Source: Azolla caroliniana
Taxonomy: Eukaryota; Polypodiophyta
Direction of reading: 5' to 3'
Assembly (NCBI GenBank): GCA_043228905.1
Contig: JBHGNT010000014.1
Coordinates: forward strand, 19,468,001-19,532,000
DNA length: 64,000 nt
Shown in pieces: positions 31,893 through 43,300 of this stretch; position 1 is the stretch's first letter, and each line of letters starts with the position of its first letter. A model generated the notes under the pieces. That model was given only the letters and a program-made list of their open reading frames with translations. It did not search any database and was not told the DNA's origin. The position numbers and the translations under genes were made by a program.

Positions 31893-34865
31893 TTATTGAG
31901 GTGTTTTCCCAGTTCCTTCACATGAACAAGATCCATCCTTGAAATGATGGCTACAATATAGATCTGTAATTATGATCTCACGAAGCTCGATCTTGGAGAT
32001 GATCTTTGTTGCAGAATGACAATCACAACAGACTCTCAGATTCTTCGTTACTCGAATACTCGCCCCTTGAGGTGAACTTAGAAGTCCAAAAGCAACAGCT
32101 AATCTTTCAGAATGACCACAATCATCTAAGGTTGTATTCCTATGGTGACTCTCTAAGCTCATCTTATTCATTTGCATGCTCAAACTGCGAAGTTTCTTAT
32201 ATATTTGGTCACTTTCAGGATGTGACATATCTCCCACAGTAAAAGTATGCACCTTTTCATTAACTTCAACATAAGCCCTTGCTGGTTTTTTCCATATATT
32301 TGCATTCTTTCTGATGTTCTCAATTCTCGCAGCATCCTCAAACATACCAACATGGTTATAAAGGTTTCTCATCTTCACATGCGCCGTAGCATGTTCTGGA
32401 TCCATGCGAATAATATTGTTAAAGCAACGGGTAGCTAATTCCATGTTAGTGTGTGCACTACAAGCTCCAAGCAAGGTGGTCCATCCTAGAGTATTTGACC
32501 TAATTGCAATCGTTTCAAGGAAATCTTCAGCTGAATCCCAATTGCATGAATGTCCTAAAAGGTCTACCATAGTGTTGAAGTGCTCAGCCAAAGGTTCAAT
32601 ACTATGACTCTCTATCATCACCTTAAATTGGAAACAACCTTCATCCACAAGACCCAAACGACTACACGCAGTGAGAAGAGCGAGGAATGTCACGTCATTG
32701 GGTTGCACACCCACCCTTTGCATTTCATGAAAGCATTGGAAAGCATGTTCATAATCACCATGCTGTACATAGGTTCCTATCATGGAGCTCCACATGACCA
32801 CGTCTCGTTTTGACCATCTAGCAAATGAGATACGTGCATCATCTAAGCTTCCACATTTATTATACATGTCGACAAGAGCACTCCCAAGAAAATCATCTGA
32901 CTCGAGCCCACCAGCAATAATGTTTGTGTGGATCTGCTTCCCCTGTTGGAGTGCTCCAATGCTAGAGCATGCCTTCAATACTGCAATGTATGTGACTTTA
33001 TCTGGGTCAATGCCATTTTGACACATTTCTCTGAATGACTGAATGGCATCAAGCCCACATTCATTCTTTGCATATCCTGCTATCATGGCATTCCATGTAA
33101 CAACATCCTTTGTGTAAAGTCCATCAAATACATATTGGGCATCCTGAATATTACCACATTTTGCATACATGTCAATGAGACCATTAGCCACAAAAAGCTC
33201 TTGTTCAAAGCCACACCGTGTAACTTGGCTATGAATGTGTTTGCCCGTGCTTAATGCCAACAAAGAAGCACATGCTTTCAAAGCACTTACAAACGTGATT
33301 GGATTCGGCCCCATGCCGTCTAGTTGCATGAGATCGAATACCTTGAGAGCTTCCTCAAAGCATTCATGCTGAACGTACCCAGCTATCATTACACTCCAAG
33401 TCACTATATCTTGTATTCCGAGCTTATCAAACACTATCTGTGCATCTCCAAGACTCCCAGATTTTGTGTACATGTCAATGAGTGCACTTCGAACAGATAA
33501 ATCTGACTCCACCCCATGTTTGATAGCATATGAGTGGATTAATTTTCCCTGATGAATATCAGGTATGCTGCAACATGCTTTCAATGCACAAACAAAAGTA
33601 ACCTTGTCCAATTTCACACATTGTTGCTGCATGTTTTCAAAAACTCGAAGAGAATCAAATCCATGCCCTCCATCGATCAATCTTGTCATAAATGTACTCC
33701 AAATGATTGCATCTTGGCTTTGCATCCTGTTAAAGATCGTGCATAAATCATCCAAGGTGCCACATTGGGCATACAAGTCAATAAGTGAGCTGCCAACACT
33801 TGTACTAAGTTCAAAGCCCATTTCAATTATGTAAGCATGTATTTGATAACCTAACTCCAAAGAGCAACCAGAATGAGCTTTAACTATAGAGGTACAGATT
33901 ATCCTATCCGGTATAATACCCTCCTCCTGAAATAACTGGAAAACTTTCAATGCCTCCTTACTTTGTCCACAATTGCCATAACCATGCAGTAACACATTCC
34001 ACATAACAAGGTCTCGCTGTGGTGATCTGTCAAAAAGAGTTTGAGCATCCTGAAGTCTGCCACATTTTGCATACATGTCTATAAGGGCAGTTCTAACAGA
34101 TAAAATAGATTCCAAGCCGCTCTCTATGATAAGAAAATGGATTTTCTTACCTTCCTCTAGAGATCTTGTAAAAGAGCATGCTCGCAAGACAGTGACAAAT
34201 GTAATAGCATTTGGATGAATGCCAGAATGGAGCATCTGGTGAAACATGCAGAGAGCTTCTTGGCTGTTATTATGCTGAATATAACCTCCCATCATGACAT
34301 TCCATGACACCAAGTCTCCACCAGATAATCCATCAAAAACTATACGAGCATCCTCAACACTACAAGCGTTGATGTACATTCGGATGAGTAAATTGCCAAC
34401 ATAAGTGTCCATTTCTAAGCTATTTTCAGCAACATAAAAGTGGTGGATGAACTTCCCCTGATCTAAGTTGATCTCATTTGAGCAGGTTCTCAATATGCTA
34501 ATAAATGATTTCTTGCTAGGCCTCAAACCCATGTGCTGCATGTCCTGAAGGAGAAGAAAAGCTTCCTTATGAAATCCATAGTGACAGTATGTTTCGATCA
34601 TAGCATTCCAAGGACCACCATTCCGTTGCAATTTATCAAATAGATTGCAGTGCTCCTGGCTCTTACCACAACTTCCATTGAAATCAGCCAATGCTCTGTT
34701 GAGGAATTCATTTAATTCTAATCCAGATTCATTGATATGATCCACTCTTTGATAACCGACTGAGCTGGAAAATGGTTGAAGGGAAGGCATATGGGTACCC
34801 ACATGACGTGGGACTTCATATGAATGAAGAGATTTTACACGTATTCGTGGTCCAATAACATCCAT
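31893..34865 (-). CDS. PLS-PPR protein with KP-type DYW domain, candidate U-to-C editing factor (990 aa)
   Basis: About 22 PPR motifs in P-L-S order run from residue ~70, then S2 ([13 protein letters not shown]), E1, E2 and a DYW-type deaminase domain from ~859. At the PG box the protein reads [10 protein letters not shown], with KP at 860-861, the signature that names the DYW:KP variant of ferns, lycophytes and hornworts. The deaminase core is intact: HSE at 918-920, a CCDCH zinc motif at 946-950, HH at 973-974, and CSC at 980-982. The C-terminus is EGTGKTPQ instead of GDYW, again unlike C-to-U factors. DYW:KP proteins are implicated in U-to-C editing of organelle transcripts; this protein's role is inferred. 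An acceptor at 34931 and donor at 36044 suggest a leader intron. No stop interrupts the frame between the acceptor and this ATG, so an N-terminal extension is possible. Confidence 0.9.
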   Translation of the reverse strand: MDVIGPRIRVKSLHSYEVPRHVGTHMPSLQPFSSSVGYQRVDHINESGLELNEFLNRALADFNGSCGKSQEHCNLFDKLQRNGGPWNAMIETYCHYGFHKEAFLLLQDMQHMGLRPSKKSFISILRTCSNEINLDQGKFIHHFYVAENSLEMDTYVGNLLIRMYINACSVEDARIVFDGLSGGDLVSWNVMMGGYIQHNNSQEALCMFHQMLHSGIHPNAITFVTVLRACSFTRSLEEGKKIHFLIIESGLESILSVRTALIDMYAKCGRLQDAQTLFDRSPQRDLVMWNVLLHGYGNCGQSKEALKVFQLFQEEGIIPDRIICTSIVKAHSGCSLELGYQIHAYIIEMGFELSTSVGSSLIDLYAQCGTLDDLCTIFNRMQSQDAIIWSTFMTRLIDGGHGFDSLRVFENMQQQCVKLDKVTFVCALKACCSIPDIHQGKLIHSYAIKHGVESDLSVRSALIDMYTKSGSLGDAQIVFDKLGIQDIVTWSVMIAGYVQHECFEEALKVFDLMQLDGMGPNPITFVSALKACASLLALSTGKHIHSQVTRCGFEQELFVANGLIDMYAKCGNIQDAQYVFDGLYTKDVVTWNAMIAGYAKNECGLDAIQSFREMCQNGIDPDKVTYIAVLKACSSIGALQQGKQIHTNIIAGGLESDDFLGSALVDMYNKCGSLDDARISFARWSKRDVVMWSSMIGTYVQHGDYEHAFQCFHEMQRVGVQPNDVTFLALLTACSRLGLVDEGCFQFKVMIESHSIEPLAEHFNTMVDLLGHSCNWDSAEDFLETIAIRSNTLGWTTLLGACSAHTNMELATRCFNNIIRMDPEHATAHVKMRNLYNHVGMFEDAARIENIRKNANIWKKPARAYVEVNEKVHTFTVGDMSHPESDQIYKKLRSLSMQMNKMSLESHHRNTTLDDCGHSERLAVAFGLLSSPQGASIRVTKNLRVCCDCHSATKIISKIELREIIITDLYCSHHFKDGSCSCEGTGKTPQ

Positions 34866-34931
34866 CTTCGGCTTTTGTTGCTCCAGACATTTCTTGCCTT
34901 GCCCATCAACAGCCCACTCAAATCCTGTATC

Positions 34932-36044
34932 CTGAATGAAAGCAAAGGTATCATAGATTAACAGTTAAATAAATAGAATAACATCTCTTATAAAGAATCT
35001 TCTGTCATCATAGATCAACCTCTAACAAAAAAAAAAACTTCACCAAGGAACAAATCTTCAACCCTTGTAGATTCATATCTACAAGACATAAATGAGCAAA
35101 TGGTTTAGCCCTCGTAGATTCAACCCTTGATGCCATTCAGTTTTTATAGATTAACCTCTTTACAAGAAGAAAAGATGCTTCCAAATGAATAAAAAAATTA
35201 GCCCTCATAGATAAACTTACACAAGAAGAAAAAACAATTCCAATGAGAAAACTCTTTCTGTCCGCATACATTAATATCTATAAGAATTGCAAGAAGCAAA
35301 CTTTCAGCCTTCTTGGATTAGCTGCTTTAACATAAGAAAACACTTTCTACGAAGGAAAACGTTTCTCACACCCATAGGCCAAACTGAGGAACAAAAACAG
35401 ATTAAATGAACAAAATTTTCAGCCTCACAGATAAACTGTTTTCACAAGGAAAACAACCTTCCATGAAACAAATTTTGAGCCATCATAGGCTTGACTTTAC
35501 AGGAACAAAAACAGTTGAAATGAAAGAAAATTTCAGCCCTGATAGATTAACCTCTTTACAAGAAGAAAGAAAACACTTCAAATATAAATAAAAAACAGCA
35601 TTCATACATTAGCTTGTACAAGAAGGAAAGACACTTTCAAATGAACAAACTTTCATCCTTTTATTAAAGTTTGATCTTTGCATTTTTAGCCCTCGTTAAT
35701 TACCTTCTGCAGCAACAGAAAACATTTCTGAAGGAATCAATTTTCATCCTTTATCAAAGATTAAACTCTACATTTTCAGCCCTAATAGATTATTAACCTC
35801 TTAACCAAGAAGAAGAAGAGATGCACTTCCCAATTATCAAAGATGAATCTCCACATTTTCATTCCTTGTAGATTAGTTACCATTTAAACAAGAAGAAAAA
35901 GAGGAAATATACTCTACACTTCCAATGAGCACATTTTCGGTCCTCATAGATTGTCTACATTTTTTGCCCTTGATATTATAACCTCTAAAAGTAAAGAAAA
36001 AGAACAAATACGCTCTCATGATAAGACAAATCTTCAACTCTTAC
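34932..36044 (-). repeat. Leader intron filled with degenerate ~60-bp repeats
   Basis: On the minus strand a good donor (CAAAG|GTAAGAG, ending at 36045) pairs with an acceptor (TTCATTCAG|GATAC, exon from 34931). Between them about 15 diverged repeats of ~60 bp recur, best seen on the plus strand as TTTTCAGCCCTCATAGATTA, then ACCTCTTTACAAGAAG, then CTTCCAAATGAACAAA. No cDNA is available, so the intron is predicted only. Confidence 0.6.
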
Positions 36045-36169
36045 CTTTGGGAAATTTCTTGACGAATCTTGATGATCCACATGAAGTGTTAAAAATGAAG
36101 TTTCGGATGTTAAAATCCATGGAACTGAACAAGAAAGGGGGAAAAACCATCAATTCATTTTAGCAACAT

Positions 36170-36391
36170 CTACACGAAGAATTGAAGGCCTGATTCAGAG
36201 AGGAAGAAAAATGTATCGTTACCATCCTTCATGGTCAAGGAAGAATTTGTTGGTAATGTTAATGAATTTGTGGATAATGGCGATGATGAATTCCTTGATA
36301 CTATATGCGTGTGTTGATGATGAGGGTTATTTCCATGAAAGAGAGGAACAGAGGTTTGCTCCATTGATGGGGGAGACAGAATGCTTGCCAT
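36170..36391 (-). other. Upstream ORF in probable 5' leader of the KP-type PPR gene
   Basis: A 73-codon frame begins MASILSPPSMEQ and is rich in Ser, Thr, Pro and His. It lies just upstream of the predicted leader-intron donor. It looks like an organelle-targeting sequence, but I could not find a splice that joins it in frame to the PPR ORF. Confidence 0.3.
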
Positions 36392-36689
36392 AACCCAAGC
36401 TTGTAGCTCTAATCTATAGATAAAGAGATGGATAGAATAGCATCCTTACTTTGAATTACACAGTATACAGATGAAAGGTCTCCATTAAACCTTGGGTGGA
36501 GCACATTCTTATGTTACACAAAAACTCCAAAAATACACCTCTGGATTTTCCTTTGTATTATCCGGGGAACTCTATTGGATCATACCCCTGAGTTTTAGCT
36601 TATTTCCAAAATGCCCTTATGTCTCCATTATCTCTTTGAATACCCCTCATCACCCCTCGACCCGCCAAAAGACAGAGAGAAAGAGAGAG

Positions 36690-36880
36690 ATGGTATCGTC
36701 TGTCTTCGGAGATCAAATATGACCTATGAGACCAAAAATATTACATTTTCATGTAATATATGTGAAAATGAGTAATGACTCTCAACATTCAAGAAGTTTA
36801 CTGATGAATGTTGCAATCAAGAGTGCACATTGTGACTAATTGTGAGAGAAATTCATGCAAGGATTGGGTATGGTTGAAGA
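36690..36880. repeat. Dispersed repeat, second copy at 50710-50900
   Basis: Segments AAATATGACCTATGAGAC and TTGCAATCAAGAGTGCACA with matching spacing recur near 50750-50870 in the same orientation. Probably a transposon end. Confidence 0.6.
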
Positions 36881-37100
36881 TGCCTGGAATGCATAGTCGA
36901 ATATGATCAAAGGCAAAGCATTGTATCAATAAAAGTGTGATACTCAAACTCCTGAACTTGTTTTCGGGCAATTCGTGCAACTATTAGGTCTGGTTGAAGA
37001 TGTGTGGAAAGCATAATCAAATGTGATCAAAGGCAAAGCATTGTATCAATAAAAGTGTGATATTCAGACTTCTGAAGTTGTTTTCGGGCAAAGTGTGCAT
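36865..37100. repeat. Tandem duplication, 120-bp period
   Basis: A block containing GATCAAAGGCAAAGCATTG and ATCAATAAAAGTGTGATA occurs at 36905 and again at 37025, followed in both copies by TTGTTTTCGGGCAA. Confidence 0.85.
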
Positions 37101-37295
37101 AGTCAATTACTCTCGTTACTTGTGTCCCAACTCCCTGTCTCACATCATAGCACATGTGAGCTAAGTTGCATGGAAGCAATGGTTTAGATGGGCGACAAAG
37201 GGATGGGTTATACCCTTTGTCATCCTATTTTTCTCTTTTTATATCTTTATTTAGGGTTGTTAAGTTTTTATTTCTAAAACGAATGAACAAGTTGA

Positions 37296-37700
37296 ATGAT
37301 CTATAATCATTTTGGTCTCGTATTAGGCCACATTTGCCTCTCTAGAGACATTAGAAAACTATTCTACCAATCTCCTACACCCTCTCTCTCTCAAACACAA
37401 TATATGAAGATATGCAATGAAAACCTAATGGAGGATGAATGCCACTTACATATCTCATGCTCAATATATAATGTAATTTGCGAGAAATATAGCGAGTTAT
37501 TAGACGGGCATGATAATGTAAATGTCATACTCAACTGTCCACCAAGAAGGGCGAGCACATATGTGTGTGCATTATTTTCACATTGAGAGATTTTACTACA
37601 TTGTAGCCATCGGCCCCTTCTTGGGAAGGAATCACGTACAAGATGATATGTTGATTTGGTCGCATAGGTCAAAATCAGGCCTCATCATGGATAATAAAAC
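37296..37700 (+). pseudogene. LINE C-terminal fragment
   Basis: A frame reads MEDECHLHISCSIYNVICEKY, aligning with EDEYYFTCKCLTYADIRAKY in the LINE at 38487-39242, then HDNV and PPRRASTYV as in 13390-13500. It is the knuckle-containing C-terminal end of a LINE polyprotein. Confidence 0.6.
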
Positions 37701-38150
37701 AACAATTTTATCATGTGTTATGTGTGTGTATTTGTGATTGCCATTTGAACCATTGCTTCCATTGATACATGTTAGAGCTCATCCCATTGATTTAGACTTA
37801 TCATCCAAACTATTACTTCCATATGATTTAGTTCAAACTTGCTTCGATATGATACAGAACATTGGGGTACAAACCATTGATGATGAGACCAGTCATTTGT
37901 CTACATGTACCTTTCCCTAAACAAGTTCAGGAGTCTTGAGTATACTGCAAATTGATATAGTGCGCTCTGCCCCTGATCACATCTAGCTATGCTTTCCACA
38001 CATCTTTGATTCCACCCAAACCCGGGCATTGGGACTAATTTCTCACATTGTCACGACATGCACTCTCAATCGTGAGCATTCATCAACGAATAAAAAGTTC
38101 TAGAACATTGAGGGGTGGCACTACTCGTATCTTGTTCAAATATAATCATT

Positions 38151-38153
<3 letters not shown>

Positions 38154-38206
<53 letters not shown>
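38154..38206. repeat. (CT)n microsatellite
   Basis: About 26 CT units. Confidence 0.95.
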
Positions 38207-38219
<13 letters not shown>

Positions 38220-38245
38220 CACTACCGAAAAAAAAAGAAGTATAG

Positions 38246-38335
38246 ATCTATCTATCTATGTGTCTATCTATCTATCTATCTATTTATTTATCTATAATGT
38301 ATGTATGTATTTATCTATCTATCTATTTGTTTATG
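38246..38335. repeat. (TCTA)n microsatellite, interrupted
   Basis: GATA/TCTA-type tetranucleotide repeats with TTTA and TGTA variants. Confidence 0.9.
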
Positions 38336-38486
38336 CGTCTATCTCTCCCTTGTGATCGACCAACAGGATATTGCGAGATTTTTGTCCGGATGCACAGAAT
38401 GGGATGGATGCAGCAAACCACAATAGAAATGATCCCCTCCTCTCTCTCACTCTCATGACATTTCATGTGAATGCAATCAGAGACCA

Positions 38487-39242
38487 TTGGTGATGATGTT
38501 ATCACGTCAACTCCGAAGCAAATTGACCACACCACATGACATTATTAGAGTAGAGTTTACTTTACCCTCGATGTTAGTAGAAACACTTTTCCAACATGTA
38601 GTTTTTATTCATAGGATACATAGCCAACCACATTACAAGATATCTCGTCAAGCTTTTGAGGCATCTCGATCACTCTATGAGTCTAGAAACACTAGCTCTT
38701 GGTATAACATTGTGGTGAGTTGGCTTCTTGCAAACAACCTAGACATTAATAACCTACCTCCCCTTTGCTACAACCATGAGTACGATAAACCTTTAATCTA
38801 TCATGAGGACCAAAATAAAGTAATAGGCCAAGAAATATGGCAAATTTACACTCGATATAAATGGATCACCCCACGAGAGTCACTCCCATCTAAAATGTTG
38901 TACTACAAGGAACACTTCATTCACTTCTCTAAGTTAGGTTTTATTACACGACCAAAATATCTAGACACATTCTTACCGAATGCACTAAGGGTTTTCATTG
39001 GACAACTTGGAATATCATCTCACCAACTTGAGATCGAAAATGGTCATACTAATGGAGTCCCTAGAGAGGAAAGGATATGTAGATTATGCCACATAGCAGT
39101 AGAGGATGAATACTACTTTACATGCAAGTGTCTAACTTACGCCGATATCAGGGCAAAATACCAAGACATTCTTGAACCCTTCCCCAGCCTCTCCACACTA
39201 TTAGATACACGAGATATAAAGAAATTAGGCAGATATATCTAA
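38487..39242 (+). CDS. LINE-type C-terminal protein fragment with CCHC-like knuckle (251 aa)
   Basis: A long open frame matches the region downstream of reverse transcriptase in a LINE polyprotein. Near residues 170-230 it reads ALRVFIGQLGISSHQLEIE, then GVPREERICRLC and EDEYYFTCKCLTYADIR, a Cys/His knuckle (CxxC...CxC) with its characteristic PREERIC lead-in. The start is simply the first Met in the frame; the reverse transcriptase is absent, so this is a 5'-truncated copy, as LINE insertions usually are. Related pieces lie at 37296-37700 and 13390-13500, and an RT piece possibly of the same family at ~49800-50530. It is probably not expressed as a protein. Confidence 0.65.
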   Translation: MVMMLSRQLRSKLTTPHDIIRVEFTLPSMLVETLFQHVVFIHRIHSQPHYKISRQAFEASRSLYESRNTSSWYNIVVSWLLANNLDINNLPPLCYNHEYDKPLIYHEDQNKVIGQEIWQIYTRYKWITPRESLPSKMLYYKEHFIHFSKLGFITRPKYLDTFLPNALRVFIGQLGISSHQLEIENGHTNGVPREERICRLCHIAVEDEYYFTCKCLTYADIRAKYQDILEPFPSLSTLLDTRDIKKLGRYI

Positions 39243-39580
39243 GAGCTAAAACAATGTAGAGAGAATAAGCTACAAAATGTTGACAATGACCATTCTAATA
39301 GTCCCCAACATGTAACCAATGAAAAATTTTAGGGAGACGATGAATGTGGACACACTTGCACCACAGTTCGGCCTCTCCATTGCTAAAGCGGAGAACCAAA
39401 GAAGAGCCAAACGCGCTCGATATATCGGGCTTCAAAGCAACTCGGCGTGGTGTAGAAGCAATTAAGAAGATGAAGGGAACGTGAACTAAACCGCTCTAGA
39501 AACTATGGTTGGGGGGTATCAGTTACATTGGGACCATGGGCTACAACTGCATCGAAACCCTTTGACCCCCCCCTACTTCT

Positions 39581-39960
39581 TTCCGAAAGACTTGGATGGA
39601 GATGAAACTAGGCCTAGTAGAAACGCCATATCGTTTACAAAATACGTTACACCATAACACGTTCTGTATACATAGTTATACTAGAACTCTTTTAGCTTAC
39701 CCTGCTTCTTTCCGAAAGACTTGGATGGAGATGAAATTAGGCCTAGTAGAAACGCTATATTGTTTACAGAATATGTTACACAATAACACGTTCTGTATAC
39801 ATAGTTATACTAGAACTCTTTTAGCTTACCCTGCTTCGTTCCGAAAGACTTGGATGGAGATGAAACTAGGCCTAGTAGAAACGCCATATCGTTTACAAAA
39901 TACGTTACACCATAACACGTTCTGTATACTTATAAACTTATACTATAACTCTTTTTAGCT
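39581..39960 (+). repeat. 129-bp tandem repeat, ~2.9 copies, open in one frame
   Basis: Units begin at 39581, 39710 and 39839 (TTCCGAAAGA), with an exact period of 129 bp, which is 43 codons. A frame (39596-39958) therefore reads a repeated 43-residue unit (TWMEMKLGLVET, then CIHSYTRTLLAYPASFRK). A TGA lies in frame just upstream, so it is not a continuation of the LINE ORF. It lies in the LINE 3' flank and may be its 3' terminal repeat. Confidence 0.8.
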
Positions 39961-40092
39961 AAAGTTTTTGTTTTTATTTTGGATGAATGGGTAAATACCC
40001 CATCCCAATTCTGATTGTAAACCAATTTGTCTCATGGGCCAATTTTGGTCTTAGAAGACCTTAATATATCTTTCTCTCTTCTCACACTAGTA

Positions 40093-40172
40093 CATATATA
40101 CACACACTCAGATCTACGTACATCTTTGACCTCCGTCTGATCTGTCAAGTAGGGTTAGGGTTAGGGTTAGGG
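40093..40172 (+). promoter_or_regulatory. Promoter region of L18a-like gene, TATA-like box and TTAGGG run
   Basis: A CATATATACAC string lies at about 40093. Four AGGG-spaced telomere-like units (three perfect TTAGGG, 40155-40172) lie downstream, followed by a CT microsatellite (40184-40217) in the leader. Telo-box motifs are common in leaders of plant translation-related genes. Assignment as core promoter is tentative. Confidence 0.4.
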
Positions 40173-40182
40173 TCAAGGATAG

Positions 40183-40220
<38 letters not shown>

Positions 40221-40352
40221 CAGATGAAGACAGTGCTTCTTCCTTCCTCTTGTTAGGTTTGGGTTTAGTGCTAGTCTCAGGTCTTTAGAGATTTCCCGCT
40301 CAGATCTGTATATTCCTTCTTCTTCTTTCCTTTCCTTAGGATTAAGATTTAA

Positions 40353-43300
40353 ATGGCGAATCGACCCAAGGATTACCATTACCCTCCCGATGAAGAATCT
40401 GCTCCGCTGAATCAACAACCTTCTGCGCCTCCTTATTATGGCACGTTTCAGGGAAATGCGAATATTCCTTCTTCTCTCCCACCTGGTTTTCCTCAACCTG
40501 TTCATCCCAGCCAACAATATGCCTATCAGACGCCTGTACCTGGTAATTCCTTATTGAATTCTTTTGGATTGCTACCTTGAAAACGAATCAGTTCGACTGG
40601 AAGGATTTTTTATTGCTATGATCACATAGGAATTGACGTGAATGTGTTTTATTTAAAGGGTTTTCGACGAATCAATGTGGATGTGATTTATTGGAAATGT
40701 TTTGATTGTTCAGAATGCTGAGAACTTTTGATTGTTTGGATTACAAACGAATCGACACATTCTATTCTATTGAAAGGATTTTGAATTATTCAGAATACAA
40801 ATGAGCTCATTCGATGTATTTTATTGGAAGGGTTTTGATAGTTTGATCTACTTAGGAATTTGTGCCAACGTATTTTATTTAGAATATTTTGATTTTTTTG
40901 GATTACAGATGAACTGATAGTCTAATATGTCAAGCATACATATCCAATAAATATTAATACACACCATCGAAATATATAGCAGAAAAATACAAAATAAAGC
41001 ACATATGGTATTTTTAAATGAAATATGGAAAATAATTTTAATGAAACGCTGGAGATTTTGATGATCCCTCAGAGTGAATGGAAGGATAAGTAAAGCAATA
41101 CAAATGCAGTTACATTTTTTTGAAGTTGCATTAGGTTTTCCTCAGTTTCCTCATTTCTCTATACATGACCGTCCATTAAGATGGTTTCAAACTGTTTTAT
41201 TGAAAGAATTCTGCTTGTAAACTGAATAACAATTTTTCAGACTGTGGTAAAACCCGAATCTAACCATCAAGTTAGCTAAATTTCACCACCAGAGAAATTC
41301 TGATGTAAATGAACAAACATGTCCTTAAAATGTTTCACTCACTAAGACTTAATTCCACATCTAAGAAGTGAGAAGTACTTGAACGTAGAATTTGACACCC
41401 TATGGGCCTGAAAGATTTGGTTCCATTTCGATTAATTTTTTTATTGAATGGTTACTAGAAAGATAATAAAATAAGGTAATGCCCAAACCTTAGACGTATA
41501 GCCATCAGTTTAAGAACTTTAAAGAATTCTGTGGAGCAAGTAAAAATAAGATGAGAGAAGGAAAGGAAAAATTAAATATAATCAAATAATGTAATAAAAG
41601 AGAACAAAAATAACTCCTCCTGGTGACATTTTGATTCTAAAATAGATTGCCTATATTTCATATCTTATATTACTGATATGTTTCTAGAAGTTGTTTGATC
41701 CTATACTCTAGCACCTGATGCATCCATGTTTGTTTCTATTTATAGAGATCTATGCTTTAATTAATCCAAATTTGGTACTGCATTTTCTTGAAGACACAAT
41801 TTGATTTGGGGCATTTTCCTTCTTTTTAAGACGACGCAATGGAATTCAATGAAGTAGTACATGTTTTATTTCGAAATGATGATTTTTGTTTGCATTGGAT
41901 TTGTCTTATTCACCATCCATGCACTATTCTGCAGGTTTTTGATAGAAATTTGCATGTTTTTGTTTAAAAAGATGACTTTGATTCATACATTTTTGATAAG
42001 TTTCTCAAGGCCACATTAGAACGACACTGTTTTTCTTGCTGATCAATTGAGATGATACTGTGTATTTAATTCAAAGGATTTTGCGTATTTCAATAAATGT
42101 GAAATCACAAAACTACCACTGAAAGGTATTGAAGATTGAATCAAACATGAAATGGATGGATAGTTTACAATAGGTTAATGTGATTATAATGCATCGATTA
42201 AAATAAAACAAAACTTTAAAAGCATCAGTGTGAGAAATGAGGATGAAGCAAACATATTTGTGTGTGGATAAATCAAGACAGTCATCAAATCAATAGATGA
42301 ACAAGACAAAAGAAAGAACGGTAAGGAAGCAAATGTACATCAACTTAAGAACAGATGAATTGATGCATAACATCTTACACCATATCATTTCAATGAACAA
42401 TTGGAATCAATAGAAAATAGAAAATTCTGTCAAGCTACTGGAAGACAACTGATCCATTCTGATGAGGCATGGTTGATTCAAATTTTGTTTCAATCTCCTC
42501 ATGTAACTTGGCTATGCTACTTTGTAGGCTATCAATCTGTTCTGATGCTTTAGGTTTGTAGTTTCACATTAGCTATTGTAGGTTATCAATCCATTCCGAT
42601 GGTGTTATATGTTATCTCCAAAAAAAATGTTCTCTTCTAATACAGGCCTTGTAATTTCACACTAGCTATTGTAAGGCCATTTTATCCATTCTTGTGAGTT
42701 GTATAATGCTGTATTTTCTAATGGTTCAGTGTTTTATTCATTGCTGTATATGTTTCGCTTCAAAGTTTTGGTCCTTCCTAACGTAGCCATTGTCATTTTA
42801 CGTCTATGTAATTGTAGGTTATCCGGTTGTTGAGGGAACACCTGTTCTGCTGGACAGAGATCCGAGGGAGGGAAGGCTTCCTTGCTGTGGGCTTGGTTTT
42901 GGCTGGTTTTTGTAAGTAATTTATGCTCGATGACCTTATTTCTGATGCAGGACCTTTATCAAGTTTTTTACCACCACTGTATTACAGTAGGACCACACAA
43001 ATGATCATGCTCAATGATTATTTGTTGATTTCTGTTGTCTGGTTTTCGTAAGTAATTCATTTTACTCTATGATCTTTGATCATTATTCATGCTACAAAAA
43101 GATTATTGAGTTTTGACTAAATGATGAAATATTGTTTAGCAGCGTATGCATTTTCTCAATTAATTGGGCTTGCAACTTTTATCTACAACCACATGAATTG
43201 ATGTCTCATTTTTATTTATTTTTAAGCATTTTTATTAGGTCAAGTCCCATCTTATGTGCCTGATGTAAATACATACAGAGAACAGTAGACTTGTTTAGTA

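Noticed and set aside
39596-39958. 120-aa repeat ORF as an established gene
   Set aside because: Preceded by an in-frame stop, no known domain, next to LINE sequence; kept only as a repeat and a finding.
40151-40172. Interstitial telomere or chromosome end
   Set aside because: Only three perfect TTAGGG units; more likely a leader or telo-box type motif.
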